64,000 nucleotides of DNA from Planctomycetota bacterium (lineage in GTDB: Bacteria > Planctomycetota > SZUA-567 > H5-PLA8): the NCBI GenBank assembly GCA_015075375.1, contig JABTUM010000001.1:3095201-3159200 (forward strand), in the 5' to 3' direction. Position 1 is the stretch's first letter. Each line of letters starts with the position of its first letter. Positions 44,418 to 53,810 of this stretch are shown piece after piece. The notes beneath the pieces were generated by a model. That model did not search any database, had not been told where the DNA came from, and saw nothing but the letters and a program-made list of their open reading frames with translations. The position numbers and the translations under genes were made by a program.

Positions 44418-44444
44418 TCATCGGCACCAAAGCGCCGCACCTGA
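44418..44444 (-). promoter_or_regulatory. Weak sigma-28-like element before flgM
   Basis: GCCGATGA on the minus strand (44418-44425), the same variant as before the right flagellin, lies 31 bases before the flgM ATG. The -35 region is poor, so this is only a candidate. Confidence 0.28.
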
Positions 44445-44502
44445 GGGCTGCTTGCGAAGATTTCCGCAAGAACCACACAACTTACTACACATCAAGGACT
44501 TG

Positions 44503-45528
44503 CTATATCTTCGGCATCTTCTCCATCAACGCCGGCAACTGCCCCAGGAACTCCGTCACTTCGGTTGGCTCCAAACCCAGATCCTGGGCCAGCGGGTACT
44601 CCAGCACGTCCACCTCACCGGGCTCTTCGGCAAAGCCCAGGGACGAAAGCGCGCGGTCGGCCAGGACCACCGTTGCAAGGCTGTTGCAGTAATCGTCCGT
44701 TTGCGCCGCTTGCGGCATGCGCAGATGAACCTGCGCCTTCACGCCTTCCCAATCGTTGACGGAGTGGTGGCTGCTCATGGTCAGGTGCGCTTCCAGAGGC
44801 AACTGCCATGTGTTCAAGAGCGCCAAGCCGGTCCGCACGTGATGCCGCTCCACCAGCCCTTCGACGAACTCTTTGCGCACCGTCGCGTCGCGTTCCAGCG
44901 CCTGCTGCACCAACAACAGCGCCGGAACTTTGCCGATGTCGTGCAGCAGCCCCGCTGTAAAAGCTCGGTCGGCCGGCAGGTTCAGCCGCGTGGCAAAGGA
45001 TTGGGCGACCATCGCGCAACCCAGCGCGTGATCGAAGATGCTCTGCGCGGAGGAGTTCAGCCGCTTGTCCTTAAAGACCGTCGAATGCAGCGCCACCGAC
45101 ATGACCAGGTTGCGGATCTCGCGCAGCCCCAAGCGGTTTAACGCCTGCACGACCGTCGTGATCTCCACACGGCCGCCGTAGTACGACGAATTCGCCATGC
45201 GCAGGAACTTGGCGGTCAGCACCGGATCGTGCTGTACCAGCCCTCCGATGTCCTTCATCGAAGCGCTCGCGTCTTGCAGGCAATCCATCAGCTTGAGCGC
45301 CGAGGAGGGCAGCGTCGGCAAGTCGAACTGCGGCGACTGAATCAAGTTCTCACAATCGTCCACCAGCGTCCCGACCCGCTGCGCCAAGCGCTCTTCGTGA
45401 GCGCTGACTGGGCCCGGGATCGGCGGGCAACTGCGCCTCAGTACACGGTTGGGCGAAGCTTCCGCATCGAGCGTTTGGGACGCCGAAGCGGCATCTTCCG
45501 GCTTGGCCTTGGCGAACAGATTGAACAT
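44503..45528 (-). CDS. HDOD domain protein
   Basis: The 341-residue protein has an HDOD domain (LPTLPSSALKLMDCLQDASA; TAKFLRMANSSYYGG; FTAGLLHDIGKVPALLL). It is of the same family as the protein at 18958. Such proteins are often tied to motility and c-di-GMP or two-component control. It is 115 bases upstream of flgM on the same strand. Confidence 0.88.
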   Translation of the reverse strand: MFNLFAKAKPEDAASASQTLDAEASPNRVLRRSCPPIPGPVSAHEERLAQRVGTLVDDCENLIQSPQFDLPTLPSSALKLMDCLQDASASMKDIGGLVQHDPVLTAKFLRMANSSYYGGRVEITTVVQALNRLGLREIRNLVMSVALHSTVFKDKRLNSSAQSIFDHALGCAMVAQSFATRLNLPADRAFTAGLLHDIGKVPALLLVQQALERDATVRKEFVEGLVERHHVRTGLALLNTWQLPLEAHLTMSSHHSVNDWEGVKAQVHLRMPQAAQTDDYCNSLATVVLADRALSSLGFAEEPGEVDVLEYPLAQDLGLEPTEVTEFLGQLPALMEKMPKI

Positions 45529-45903
45529 CGTTTCAAGCTCTCCAGGTGAACGGACCCAGTGGCAGATTGCATCCCGAAATGAGGCTTCGAGTCCCGATTT
45601 CCAGAACGCAGTATCGAGTTTCGAAGAATGGAGCCCGACTTCGAACCTCTTGGCCTCATGCCTGCAAGAGCAGTGCCACGATCACCCAAGTGCTTTAGGA
45701 TCGCTTGGCCACAGCATCAACGCCTCTGGAGCTTCCATAAGACTTTATTTTCATAGAGCTTATGTATGTGAAGCACTCGCAACAGGCATTGCGCGCCCAC
45801 CCCTCAAAGCACGGTGCATCGGTAGAATTTTCCGACCGGCCCTTTGGCATACCGGTTGCCCAAGCTCTCAAGGTGAACGCTGGACTTGGAGAGGGAGCCA
45901 TCC
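45529..45903. other. Non-coding interval between divergent genes
   Basis: No gene is visible. The stretch separates the leftward HDOD gene from the rightward 74-residue gene. It contains an AT-rich part (about 45737-45770) with CATAAG and CTTATG arms, which may serve as a promoter or operator region. Confidence 0.35.
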
Positions 45904-46128
45904 ATGGTGACGCACGCCCACCACTTGCCCGAAACGGAATCGACTTCGCGGCCGCGCACGCGAGTCATCAAAGGCGGCAAGGTGGTCTACAGCCACGAGC
46001 CGCGGCAGCTTCTGCTGCCCGGCACCAGCTGCGATCCGCGGTTGACCGTGGAAAAAGAAAACGGGATCGTCAAGAGCTTCCGCTATCGCTGCACCTGTGG
46101 GCATACCGACCACTTCATTTGCCAGTAA
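45904..46128 (+). CDS. Small protein with possible C-terminal zinc site
   Basis: A 74-residue basic protein ending YRCTCGHTDHFICQ, where three Cys and two His could bind zinc. GGGAG eight bases before the ATG at 45904 supports this start over the one at 45886. It is one of the few rightward genes here and overlaps the end of the PilZ gene by 14 bases. Its function is unknown. Confidence 0.65.
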   Translation: MVTHAHHLPETESTSRPRTRVIKGGKVVYSHEPRQLLLPGTSCDPRLTVEKENGIVKSFRYRCTCGHTDHFICQ

Positions 46129-46849
46129 GCGTTTGCAGCGTCCGCGCGACGCGCGATTGCAACAGGAACATCGCTTTGCGCATCTCACGTATCTGATCGC
46201 GCGAGAGATCCACGAAACGAGCGTGCACTCGATAGCCACTTAGCGGCGGTTCGGCGGGCCGGCAGCGCAAGACTTCGATCGGCAGCGCCCGGATTAGTTC
46301 CGCGTTCAAGGCGGCCAAGCTCACCTTCAGCCGCGTGCCTTTGGGAATGGGGAAAGCGCAGTTCAGTTGTACGCCGCCTTCGCTCACATCCACTGTGTGC
46401 AGCTCGAGTTCGACCGGCGCGCTTACTTCGCAAACATGCCGGTAGCTGGCCCGTAAGGCAGCGCCGCGATCTTCGGGCACGTTTAATTCACCAGCCGACG
46501 CCTGCCACAACTGCGCTTCCAACTCCGCTTCGTTGCGCCAGTCGCAAATCTGGTACAGATGCCGCTGGGTCCAGAGATCGCTGCGCAACGGTCCGCCCAG
46601 CACCACGATCGGCGTATCCGGCCAGCGGTGTTTCTCCCGCATCCACAGCAGTTGCGTGGTCCATTCCGGCCGCGCGCCGTCGGCCACGAGGCCGTAACAC
46701 AATCCGGCCGGGGCTTGCTCCAGATCGGAGAGTTCGTCAAAGATGCTCCACGGCAGCGCGGTCTTGGAGAACCACTCCGTAGCATGGGCGCCGAACTCTT
46801 TCGAACTGGCCCAGACGAGAAACTGAGGTTGGGTGGCGGTGGTGATCAT
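46115..46849 (-). CDS. PilZ domain protein
   Basis: The 244-residue protein has a degenerate receiver-like first half (FLVWASSKEFGAHATEWF; no acceptor Asp) and a PilZ domain (about 120-235). RASYR (RxxxR) and DVSEGG (DxSxxG) are intact, so binding of cyclic di-GMP is expected. It is translationally coupled to the upstream gene (ATGA). It may link c-di-GMP to flagellar function, in the manner of YcgR. Confidence 0.88.
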   Translation of the reverse strand: MITTATQPQFLVWASSKEFGAHATEWFSKTALPWSIFDELSDLEQAPAGLCYGLVADGARPEWTTQLLWMREKHRWPDTPIVVLGGPLRSDLWTQRHLYQICDWRNEAELEAQLWQASAGELNVPEDRGAALRASYRHVCEVSAPVELELHTVDVSEGGVQLNCAFPIPKGTRLKVSLAALNAELIRALPIEVLRCRPAEPPLSGYRVHARFVDLSRDQIREMRKAMFLLQSRVARTLQTLTGK

Positions 46850-47157
46850 GGCTTGCCTTTCCGGGAGGGCATCTCCTGCTCCATGCGGTAGACGTACGCG
46901 ATCAGTTCGGCCACCACCCGGTAGAACTCCGGCGGAATGGCGGCGCCGACATCCAGTTTGCCCAAGGCGTGCGTGAGTTGCGTATCGGGATTGATCGGCA
47001 CTCCGGCTTCCGCGGCGCGGCGCAGGATCTCGTCGGCGACTTCGCCGTGCCCTTTGGCCAGCACGCGCGGCGCGGCATCGCGCGAAGGCTCGTAGCCCAA
47101 AGCCACCGCGGCCTTGCGCGGCCGCCGTGGAAGCTCCGTTCGGCCGTGCTCGCTCAT
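46846..47157 (-). CDS. FlhB C-terminal-like protein (YlqH/FhlX type)
   Basis: The 103-residue protein corresponds to the cytoplasmic C-terminal domain of FlhB (VALGYEPSRDAAPRVLAKGH; VPINPDTQLTHALGKLDVG; IPPEFYRVVAELIAYVYRMEQ). The NPTH autocleavage site reads NPDT. Such stand-alone homologues can partly replace FlhB-C in export switching. Its start and stop overlap both neighbours by ATGA, so three genes are coupled. Confidence 0.83.
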   Translation of the reverse strand: MSEHGRTELPRRPRKAAVALGYEPSRDAAPRVLAKGHGEVADEILRRAAEAGVPINPDTQLTHALGKLDVGAAIPPEFYRVVAELIAYVYRMEQEMPSRKGKP

Positions 47158-48632
47158 GAGCCCGCCTCCAGCCAGGCGTTGGAATCTTCGCGCACCGACA
47201 GTTGCGCACTGGGCATGCCCAAGGCTTCCAACTGAGCGCCCAATTGGTGCAGCGTCGAGCGAATCTGCGCGCCCACTTCGGGGCGTTCGGCCTGCACCGT
47301 CCCGTTCAGCGCGCGGTCCGTCCAGGCCAGGTGAAAGCTCACGCGGCCCAAAGCTTCGTTCGATACATGCAGCGAGAGCGCCAGCGGGCGCGCGGGCCTG
47401 CCGGTCTCCGTGCCGGAAGCGTGCCTTCCATCTTCCTGCACCGCCCATTCGAAGTTCACCCACGCCGGCATCCACGCGCCGCCCGGGAAGAGCGGTACGG
47501 CCGACTGCCACTGGACTTGAACCTCCGCTCCGGGAGCAGCCGCGCGCGGTTCGGCGCCCAGCGCCTCTCGCGCCTTGAGCCCTACACCATGGACCAGCGC
47601 TTCGATCTGAGCATTTTTCGAGGCCGCCGTTTCCTCGGCGCTCATCTCGGCGGAGCCCGAAGCGTACGTGCTCGCAAGCGGCGCGTGCGTTGGCTCAGGT
47701 GCCTCGCGCCGCGTCGAGGACAGGGGTGTCGATGGAGCTGAGAAACCATGGGAGGCTTGGTGTTCGTGCGGCGCCGTTCGTGACGCGGCTTGCTCCTGCG
47801 GCATTCCTTGAGGCGTCCGGCTCGCCTCCGCGCGCACCGGTGCGCCGGTGGTATCGGGAGCCTCCGGCACCGGCACGGCGATCGTAGGCGTCGCTTGAAC
47901 AGTCCCAGGCGTGCGTCCGAGTGCGTTGCCATCGGACGCTCCGACGGTAACTGGCTTGCCGCCCGTACTCAGATGGGCAGCTTGCGGCTCGGAGATTGCC
48001 GCCGGTGGCGCGCCGCTTGGCATGCGCGGGGCCGTTGTCTCCGGATTGCGCGCAGACGGTTGGGGTAATGGGTTAGGGGAGGCGGCGCGGCCTTCAGGCG
48101 CGCTGGCGGGCGATTCCGGGGCATCGGTCACGAGCACGGTCAGGCCGGATGCGTTCATGAGGGTGTCCAGCGCGTTCGAGACCCCGGCGTGATCGCGCGG
48201 CGCGGGGGCCGCTTGACCGGCCGCAGCCTGCGGAAGCGCGGCCAGCGCCGCTCGCATGCCCTGCCAGAAGGCCGACTGCGCCGAAGGCATGAGTTGCATC
48301 CACTGCGTTACGGCGGCTTGCGTTTCCACCACCGACAGGCCCGTGGGCGGCACGTCGAATCCGGCTTGCCGCAGCAACGGCGCGAGCTGGGGCCAATCGG
48401 CGAGCTGGGTAGGCGGCGTGCGACCGAGTTGCGCGACCGCGACTTCGGGGCGCGTGGTCGCCGGCGCGCGGGAAACGTCCACGCGGTCGGCCGGAAGGCT
48501 GCCCGCGCCTTCGGCATCCAGTAGCGGCATTGGCGCCGTCAGGCCGGCGCGCGCCTGCATCGAGGCGTCCGGGTTCGCGCTCAGCGGCTGCAAGCCCGCG
48601 CTTACCGCTTGAATCCCAGGACCGGCCTCCAT
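47154..48632 (-). CDS. FliK-like hook-length control domain protein
   Basis: The 492-residue protein is Pro/Ala-rich and low in complexity for about 370 residues. It ends with a Flg_hook-like domain (PLALSLHVSNEALGRVSFHLAWTD to LGAQLEALGMPSAQLSVRED). It precedes the FlhB-like gene as ylqG precedes ylqH in Bacillus. A second FliK-type gene lies at the right edge, so this one is likely the accessory copy. Confidence 0.72.
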   Translation of the reverse strand: MEAGPGIQAVSAGLQPLSANPDASMQARAGLTAPMPLLDAEGAGSLPADRVDVSRAPATTRPEVAVAQLGRTPPTQLADWPQLAPLLRQAGFDVPPTGLSVVETQAAVTQWMQLMPSAQSAFWQGMRAALAALPQAAAGQAAPAPRDHAGVSNALDTLMNASGLTVLVTDAPESPASAPEGRAASPNPLPQPSARNPETTAPRMPSGAPPAAISEPQAAHLSTGGKPVTVGASDGNALGRTPGTVQATPTIAVPVPEAPDTTGAPVRAEASRTPQGMPQEQAASRTAPHEHQASHGFSAPSTPLSSTRREAPEPTHAPLASTYASGSAEMSAEETAASKNAQIEALVHGVGLKAREALGAEPRAAAPGAEVQVQWQSAVPLFPGGAWMPAWVNFEWAVQEDGRHASGTETGRPARPLALSLHVSNEALGRVSFHLAWTDRALNGTVQAERPEVGAQIRSTLHQLGAQLEALGMPSAQLSVREDSNAWLEAGS

Positions 48633-48669
48633 GCGCTCCCCCTGCTACCCCTCGCAACATTACGAGTCG

Positions 48670-49506
48670 TCACGTTTCGTCGGGCGGCGGCATCCCGCTT
48701 CCCGCCGCGCGCCGCATCTGGACCTTCAGCCGCTGCAGCGCCTGGCTGAGCAACTGAGAAACGCGCGACTCCGAGACATCCATCGCCAGTGCGATTTCTT
48801 TCAGCATCACCCCTTCGTGGAAATGCAGCACCAGCACCGCCCGTTCACGGTCGGGCAGCGCCTGCATGGCCTTTACGAGGTGTTCGCGCGTTTCCTTCTC
48901 GACCAGCCCGTCCAGCGGGGAGTCGCTCCGCTCACCTGCCGCCGGAATCGTCGCGGCCATCGGCCGCCCCGCATCCTGGTCGCTGCCGGCGTCCAGCGAG
49001 AGCATCTGCGATTGCGAGGCCTGCCGTTGCAGCACATGCAGTTCGGCGACCGAAATCTTCAGCTCCTCGGCCAGTTCTTCTTCGCTGGGCTGCCGGTCGT
49101 GCCGGTTGAGGAACGCATCCAGTGCGCGGTCGATCTGCCGGACGGCCTGGTGGAACGAGCGCGGCACGCCGGCCAGTCCGCGGACGCGGTCGAGCATCGC
49201 GCCCCAGACGCGCCGCCGCGCGTAGGCGGTGAACGTCACGCCCAGGCTTGCGTCGTAATGATGGATCGCGTGCAGCAATCCGGCCGCGCCTTCCGCGAGC
49301 AGCTCCTGGCGGTCGATGTGCGACGGGAGGTGGGCCGACATGCGCTGCGCTTCGGACTTCACCAGCGGCAGGTAGCGCCGCACCAGCGCGTCGCGCGACT
49401 CCGGGTCCTCCGGCTCGGCGCGAAAGCGTTCCCAGGCCGCGCGGTCCTCGGCTTCTCGCGATGCGCGCAGCGTCTCGGGTGGAGCGGAAGTCAATGCTGC
49501 GGTCAT
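48670..49506 (-). CDS. fliA: Flagellar sigma factor FliA (sigma-28)
   Basis: The 278-residue protein has regions 2 to 4 of the FliA/WhiG group (LVRRYLPLVKSEAQRMSAHL; TAYARRRVWGAMLDRVRG; MLKEIALAMDVSESRVSQLL). It directs transcription of late genes such as flagellin. The FlgM-like protein at 44064 is its probable anti-sigma factor. Confidence 0.95.
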   Translation of the reverse strand: MTAALTSAPPETLRASREAEDRAAWERFRAEPEDPESRDALVRRYLPLVKSEAQRMSAHLPSHIDRQELLAEGAAGLLHAIHHYDASLGVTFTAYARRRVWGAMLDRVRGLAGVPRSFHQAVRQIDRALDAFLNRHDRQPSEEELAEELKISVAELHVLQRQASQSQMLSLDAGSDQDAGRPMAATIPAAGERSDSPLDGLVEKETREHLVKAMQALPDRERAVLVLHFHEGVMLKEIALAMDVSESRVSQLLSQALQRLKVQMRRAAGSGMPPPDET

Positions 49507-49565
49507 GCGGATTCAACCTCGACGGCAAAACGGAATCTCACTCGAGCCGGGAAGCGGCTCACGCA

Positions 49566-49844
49566 TCAGCGGGCAGGCTGAGCGGCCTGCGCGCCATCGG
49601 TCTTTTTCGCTTCGGATTCCGGCGCCGGTTCGGCTTTCAGCATGGGAATCAGCAGAGGCACCGCAATCCCGCCCAGCGCCACGCACGCCAGCGCCGAAAG
49701 GAGGCTGCGCAACAGCGCCTGCGGCCACGCGCAGCCGTTCGAATGCGAAAGCAGGAACGCCAAGCCTCCCGCGATCGCGGCCACCAGCACGACGAAGCGA
49801 GTCAAAAGCAGACGGACATGCAGCGGTTGAGCGGCGGGCGACAT
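49566..49844 (-). CDS. Hypothetical small membrane protein
   Basis: The 92-residue protein has two hydrophobic helices (LLLTRFVVLVAAIAGGLAFLL; ALACVALGGIAVPLLIPML) and a charged, Ala-rich tail. No family was recognised. It lies between flhG and fliA, four bases after the flhG stop, so it is probably cotranscribed with them. Confidence 0.65.
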   Translation of the reverse strand: MSPAAQPLHVRLLLTRFVVLVAAIAGGLAFLLSHSNGCAWPQALLRSLLSALACVALGGIAVPLLIPMLKAEPAPESEAKKTDGAQAAQPAR

Positions 49845-49848
49845 GCGT

Positions 49849-50718
49849 TCAGTTCTCCGGAAGCGGATCCATCCACGTGAGCAGGCGGTTCCAGCCGCCC
49901 GGACTCGCCGCCTGCGCGCCGGCCAAGGCTTCGCGCGGGAGCAACAGCGTCCGCCCGATCGCCTTCAGCACGCGCGCGGCGCGGCAATTCGGATAGCAAG
50001 TCATGAAGGGCTGCTGGCGGCGCACCGCCTCCGGAACGTTGGCGTCCCAAGGTATGTGGCCCAGGCTTTCCACCGGACACGACTGAAAGCGGACCATGAT
50101 CTCCGAGAAGGCTTGCGCCACGCGCCGCGCTTCTTCGTCGTCCTGAGCCATGTTCACCATCAGCCTCAGCCGCCCGTGCGGGCTTTCCTTGCGCTGCAAC
50201 TTGGCCAGCGCGTAGGCGTCAGCGACCGACGTCGGCTCCGGCGTGATGACCAGCAGGATCTCGTCGGCCAGATACGAAAAGCGCCGCGCCACGGGGCCGA
50301 TCCCTGCCGGCACGTCGATCAGGACCGTGTCGTACGAACCGGCCAGCGCCGCGAGTTGCTCCGCGATCACATTCAGCCGTTCCGGCGCCAGGTCCGCCAG
50401 TTCGGCGATCCCCGAACCCGACGGGATGATGTCCACGCCTTCCGGTCCCTGCACCACGATCTCGTCCAGTCGCCGCCGTCCGGCGATCACATGCTCCAGC
50501 GTCGCGCTGGCCGCGAGGCCGAAGAGCAGATCCGTATTCGCCAGGCTCAAGTCGGCGTCGAAGAGCAACACTCGCTGTCCCATGCCGCTTAGCGCGATCG
50601 CGAGGTTCGCCGCGACGTTCGTCTTGCCCACGCCGCCTTTCCCGCTGGCGATCGCGTAGGTCTTCGTCTGGCGAGGAACAGGTTTCACCGCGTCTCTCCG
50701 TTTCAGGGGTTCAGGCAA
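49849..50718 (-). CDS. flhG: Flagellar number regulator FlhG (MinD-like ATPase)
   Basis: A 289-residue MinD/ParA-type ATPase with the deviant Walker A ASGKGGVGKT and FDADLSLANTDLLFGL. With FlhF it sets flagellar number and placement. It overlaps the flhF end by eight bases. Confidence 0.94.
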   Translation of the reverse strand: MPEPLKRRDAVKPVPRQTKTYAIASGKGGVGKTNVAANLAIALSGMGQRVLLFDADLSLANTDLLFGLAASATLEHVIAGRRRLDEIVVQGPEGVDIIPSGSGIAELADLAPERLNVIAEQLAALAGSYDTVLIDVPAGIGPVARRFSYLADEILLVITPEPTSVADAYALAKLQRKESPHGRLRLMVNMAQDDEEARRVAQAFSEIMVRFQSCPVESLGHIPWDANVPEAVRRQQPFMTCYPNCRAARVLKAIGRTLLLPREALAGAQAASPGGWNRLLTWMDPLPEN

Positions 50719-51589
50719 ACACCTGCAGCAGCCGTTCGGGAGTGGCCAAGATCAGGTCGTCCGGAATCTTCGGGCCCATGCCCAAGAACGAGATCCCGAT
50801 CTTCGAACTCAGCAGCCGCGCCACCAGGTCCGCGCCGTCTTCGGTCCGGTCCAGGTGCGTCAGCAGCGTCTGCCCGCATCCAACCGGCGCGAAGGCTTTC
50901 CAGAGCCGTGTATGTTCGGCGGCCGGCGCCGCGGCGTTCAGCACCAGATGCGTCTCGATGCGCGCGCCTGTCTGCTCCAGCGCCGCCTTCACGCTTCGCA
51001 AACTTGCCACTTGCGTTCCGTCCACACCCGGCGTGTCGACCACCAGCGGCCCCCTTCCGTTCCAGCTCAGCACCTTCTCATGCAACTCCGAGGCCGATTG
51101 CGCCGCCGTCCACGGCATTCCCAATTTTCGTGCGTGCATTCGTAACGCGGGTTCCTGGCGCGAATTACAGGCATCGGTCGAAAGCAATCCCACCGGATGC
51201 GATTGCTGGCTGCGCAGCCACGCCGCAACTTTTGCCGAGGCCACCGTCTTTCCGCTGCCGGGTGCGCCCACCAGCAGCCACACCGTCGCGCCTGCACGGT
51301 CCCGTTCTTGGGACGTCACGCTCTTGGAACCAAGACGCGTCTCGGCGGCTCTTGGAGCGCTGGGCATCACCGGGCGGTCGTACGTGCCCGTCGGCGCCGG
51401 TTCCTGCTGCGCCACGGCATCGGGGTCCAATGCGGCCGCGCCTTCCAGCACGCTGCCCGCATCCATGCCGGCCAGCGGATCCAGCGGCACGCGGCGCACC
51501 GAAAGCAGCACTGCTTGCGGGCCCAGTTCCCCGCGAATCGCGTCCAGCAGCGCCAGCATCGTCGCCCCTCGCAGAGTCTTAATACGCAT
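50711..51589 (-). CDS. flhF: Flagellar placement GTPase FlhF
   Basis: The 292-residue protein is an SRP-type GTPase with a P-loop (LVGAPGSGKTVASAKVA), DTPG-type G3 (VVDTPGVDG) and the family N-terminus (MRIKTLRGATMLALLDAIRG). It is short: the linker (B) region of most FlhF proteins is reduced. It recruits early basal-body parts to the pole together with FlhG. Confidence 0.9.
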   Translation of the reverse strand: MRIKTLRGATMLALLDAIRGELGPQAVLLSVRRVPLDPLAGMDAGSVLEGAAALDPDAVAQQEPAPTGTYDRPVMPSAPRAAETRLGSKSVTSQERDRAGATVWLLVGAPGSGKTVASAKVAAWLRSQQSHPVGLLSTDACNSRQEPALRMHARKLGMPWTAAQSASELHEKVLSWNGRGPLVVDTPGVDGTQVASLRSVKAALEQTGARIETHLVLNAAAPAAEHTRLWKAFAPVGCGQTLLTHLDRTEDGADLVARLLSSKIGISFLGMGPKIPDDLILATPERLLQVFA

Positions 51590-51627
51590 CGCTCACCCCC
51601 TTCTTCGCTTTCGGGTCGTACGTGGCC

Positions 51628-53808
51628 TTACGTCGCCGGAGCCGCTTCGCCACCGATCCTCGGCTGCGTGCCGAACATCCCGCCCGCCTCGTCGCCCAAG
51701 GCCGTTGCCGGCACTTGATCCATGATTTCGAGCTGCAGTCCGCGCGGCACTTCCAGGTAGGAAACGATCGGCAGTTTCGGCAACGCTCGGCTCAGGAGCC
51801 GCTGCACATGCGGGCGCAGCGCCGCCGAGCACAGCAGCACCAGGCGCGACTGCCGCCGGCTCGCCTTCGTGTGTCGTTCTTCCAGCACCTTCAGCAAGCG
51901 CGGCACCTGCGTCGGCGTTAGGACCAGCGTGAGGCCCTGCTCGGCGCGCACCAGCGAGCGCAGCAGCCGGCTTTCCAGTTCCGGCGCCAGCGCCAGCGCG
52001 TGAAGTTTGCCCTGGTCCGACGCGTAGCTGCCCACGAATGCCGGCGCCAGCGCCAGCCGCACCTGCTCGACCAGATTCGGAATACTCTCGCCCTTGCCGC
52101 CTTGGTCGCCCAGGGTTTCGAGCACCGTGACGATGTCGCGCACGGGTACCCGTTCGCGCAGCACGCCTTGCAAGACGCGGTGCAACACGGGAAGCGTGAT
52201 CTGGTTCGGCACCACATCCTTGACCACCGCCGGATCGGACTCTTTCAACCGTTCGACCATCGCCTGCACGTCCTGCCGGCTCAGCAGGTCGGCCGCGTGG
52301 TCGCGCAGCACTTCCTGGACATGGGTGGAGAGCACCGAGGTCGCGTCGACCACCGTGTAGCCGAAGGCTTCGGCGCGTCCGCGCTGCGCGTCGGTGATCC
52401 AAAAGGCAGGCAGTCCGAAGGCGGGATCGGTCGAAGGCGTGCCTTGCAGCGGCTGGCGTGCATGGCCGGGGTTGATCGCAAGCAGCTTATCGGGGAACAA
52501 TTCGTGCTCCGCCACCACCGCGCCGCGGATGCGGAGCTGATAGCGCCGGGGCGTGAGCTTCAGGTTGTCGCGCACGCGGATCGACGGAACCACGATGCCC
52601 AGTTCGGCCGCCAAGCGCTTGCGGATTTGCGCGATCCGTCCCAGCAGGTCGCCCTGGCGCTGCGCATCCACGAGTTGCAGGAGCGTCGTGCCCAGTTCCA
52701 GTTCCACCGCGTCCTGCTTCAGGAACGGCTCCAGGCTCTCCCGAGCGGGGGTCGCTGCGCCGGAACCGCCCGGACCGCCCTTGCCCGCCGTCGCCGCCGC
52801 TTCCGCAGGCTCGGCCAGACTCTTCTTGTCCACGGCCCAAGCGACGAAGAAGAGCACCGCCGAGAGTAACCCGAACGGGATCGTCGGCAGCCCCGGCACC
52901 AGCGCGAAGACCAGCAGGAAGACCGCCGTGATCTGGATTGGCCGCGCGCGCAGCAAGAGCTGCTTGCCCAAATCCTGCCCGAGATTGAACTCGCTGGCCC
53001 CGCGCGTCACCAGGATGCCCGCGCCCGTCGAGACCAGCAGCGCCGGGATCTGCGTCACAAGCCCGTCGCCGATCGTCAACAGCGTGTACTTCTTCAGCGC
53101 TTCGCCCACCGCCATGTCCTTCTGCAGGACGCCGATGGCCAACCCGCCCAGGATGTTGATCGCGGTGATCAGTAATCCGGCGATCGCGTCGCCGCGCACG
53201 AACTTGCTTGCGCCGTCCATCGCGCCGAAGAAGGAGGCTTCGCGTTCGATCTTTTGCCGGCGCATCCGCGCCTGCGCCTCGTCGATCAGCCCCGCGTTCA
53301 AATCCGCGTCGATCGCCATCTGCTTGCCCGGCATCGCATCCAGCGTGAACCGCGCCGCCACTTCCGCCACACGCCCTGAACCTTTCGTGATCACCACGAA
53401 TTGGATCGCCACCAGGATCAGAAAGACCGTCATGCCCACTACGTAATTGCCGCCCACAACGAAATCTCCGAAGGACTGGATCACCGAGCCCGCGTCGCCC
53501 TGCAGCAGAATCAGACGCGAGGAAGCGACGTTCAGCGCCAGCCGGAAAAGTGTGACGAAGAGGAGCAGGGAGGGGAAGCCGCCGAAGTCCAGCGGTTCGT
53601 TGCAATACAGCGTGCCCATGATCACGGCCAGCGAGAGCGCGATCTGGCAGCACAGCAGCAGGTCCAGCGCGACCGTCGGGATCGGGATCACCAGCACGAT
53701 CACCACACCTACGACGCCGAAGGCGAGGCCCACGTCCGCGTAGCGAGCGAAGAGCGCCAGGTTGCCGGTTGCGCCGAGGGGAGCCGCCGGAGCGGTTGCT
53801 TGGGCCAT
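51628..53808 (-). CDS. flhA: Flagellar export gate protein FlhA
   Basis: The 726-residue protein has about eight N-terminal membrane helices (first 330 residues), with the FHIPEP signature (GGFPSLLLFVTLFRLALNVA), and a large cytoplasmic domain that docks chaperones. The start overlaps no neighbour; flhB ends two bases earlier on this strand. Confidence 0.96.
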   Translation of the reverse strand: MAQATAPAAPLGATGNLALFARYADVGLAFGVVGVVIVLVIPIPTVALDLLLCCQIALSLAVIMGTLYCNEPLDFGGFPSLLLFVTLFRLALNVASSRLILLQGDAGSVIQSFGDFVVGGNYVVGMTVFLILVAIQFVVITKGSGRVAEVAARFTLDAMPGKQMAIDADLNAGLIDEAQARMRRQKIEREASFFGAMDGASKFVRGDAIAGLLITAINILGGLAIGVLQKDMAVGEALKKYTLLTIGDGLVTQIPALLVSTGAGILVTRGASEFNLGQDLGKQLLLRARPIQITAVFLLVFALVPGLPTIPFGLLSAVLFFVAWAVDKKSLAEPAEAAATAGKGGPGGSGAATPARESLEPFLKQDAVELELGTTLLQLVDAQRQGDLLGRIAQIRKRLAAELGIVVPSIRVRDNLKLTPRRYQLRIRGAVVAEHELFPDKLLAINPGHARQPLQGTPSTDPAFGLPAFWITDAQRGRAEAFGYTVVDATSVLSTHVQEVLRDHAADLLSRQDVQAMVERLKESDPAVVKDVVPNQITLPVLHRVLQGVLRERVPVRDIVTVLETLGDQGGKGESIPNLVEQVRLALAPAFVGSYASDQGKLHALALAPELESRLLRSLVRAEQGLTLVLTPTQVPRLLKVLEERHTKASRRQSRLVLLCSAALRPHVQRLLSRALPKLPIVSYLEVPRGLQLEIMDQVPATALGDEAGGMFGTQPRIGGEAAPAT

Positions 53809-53810
53809 GG

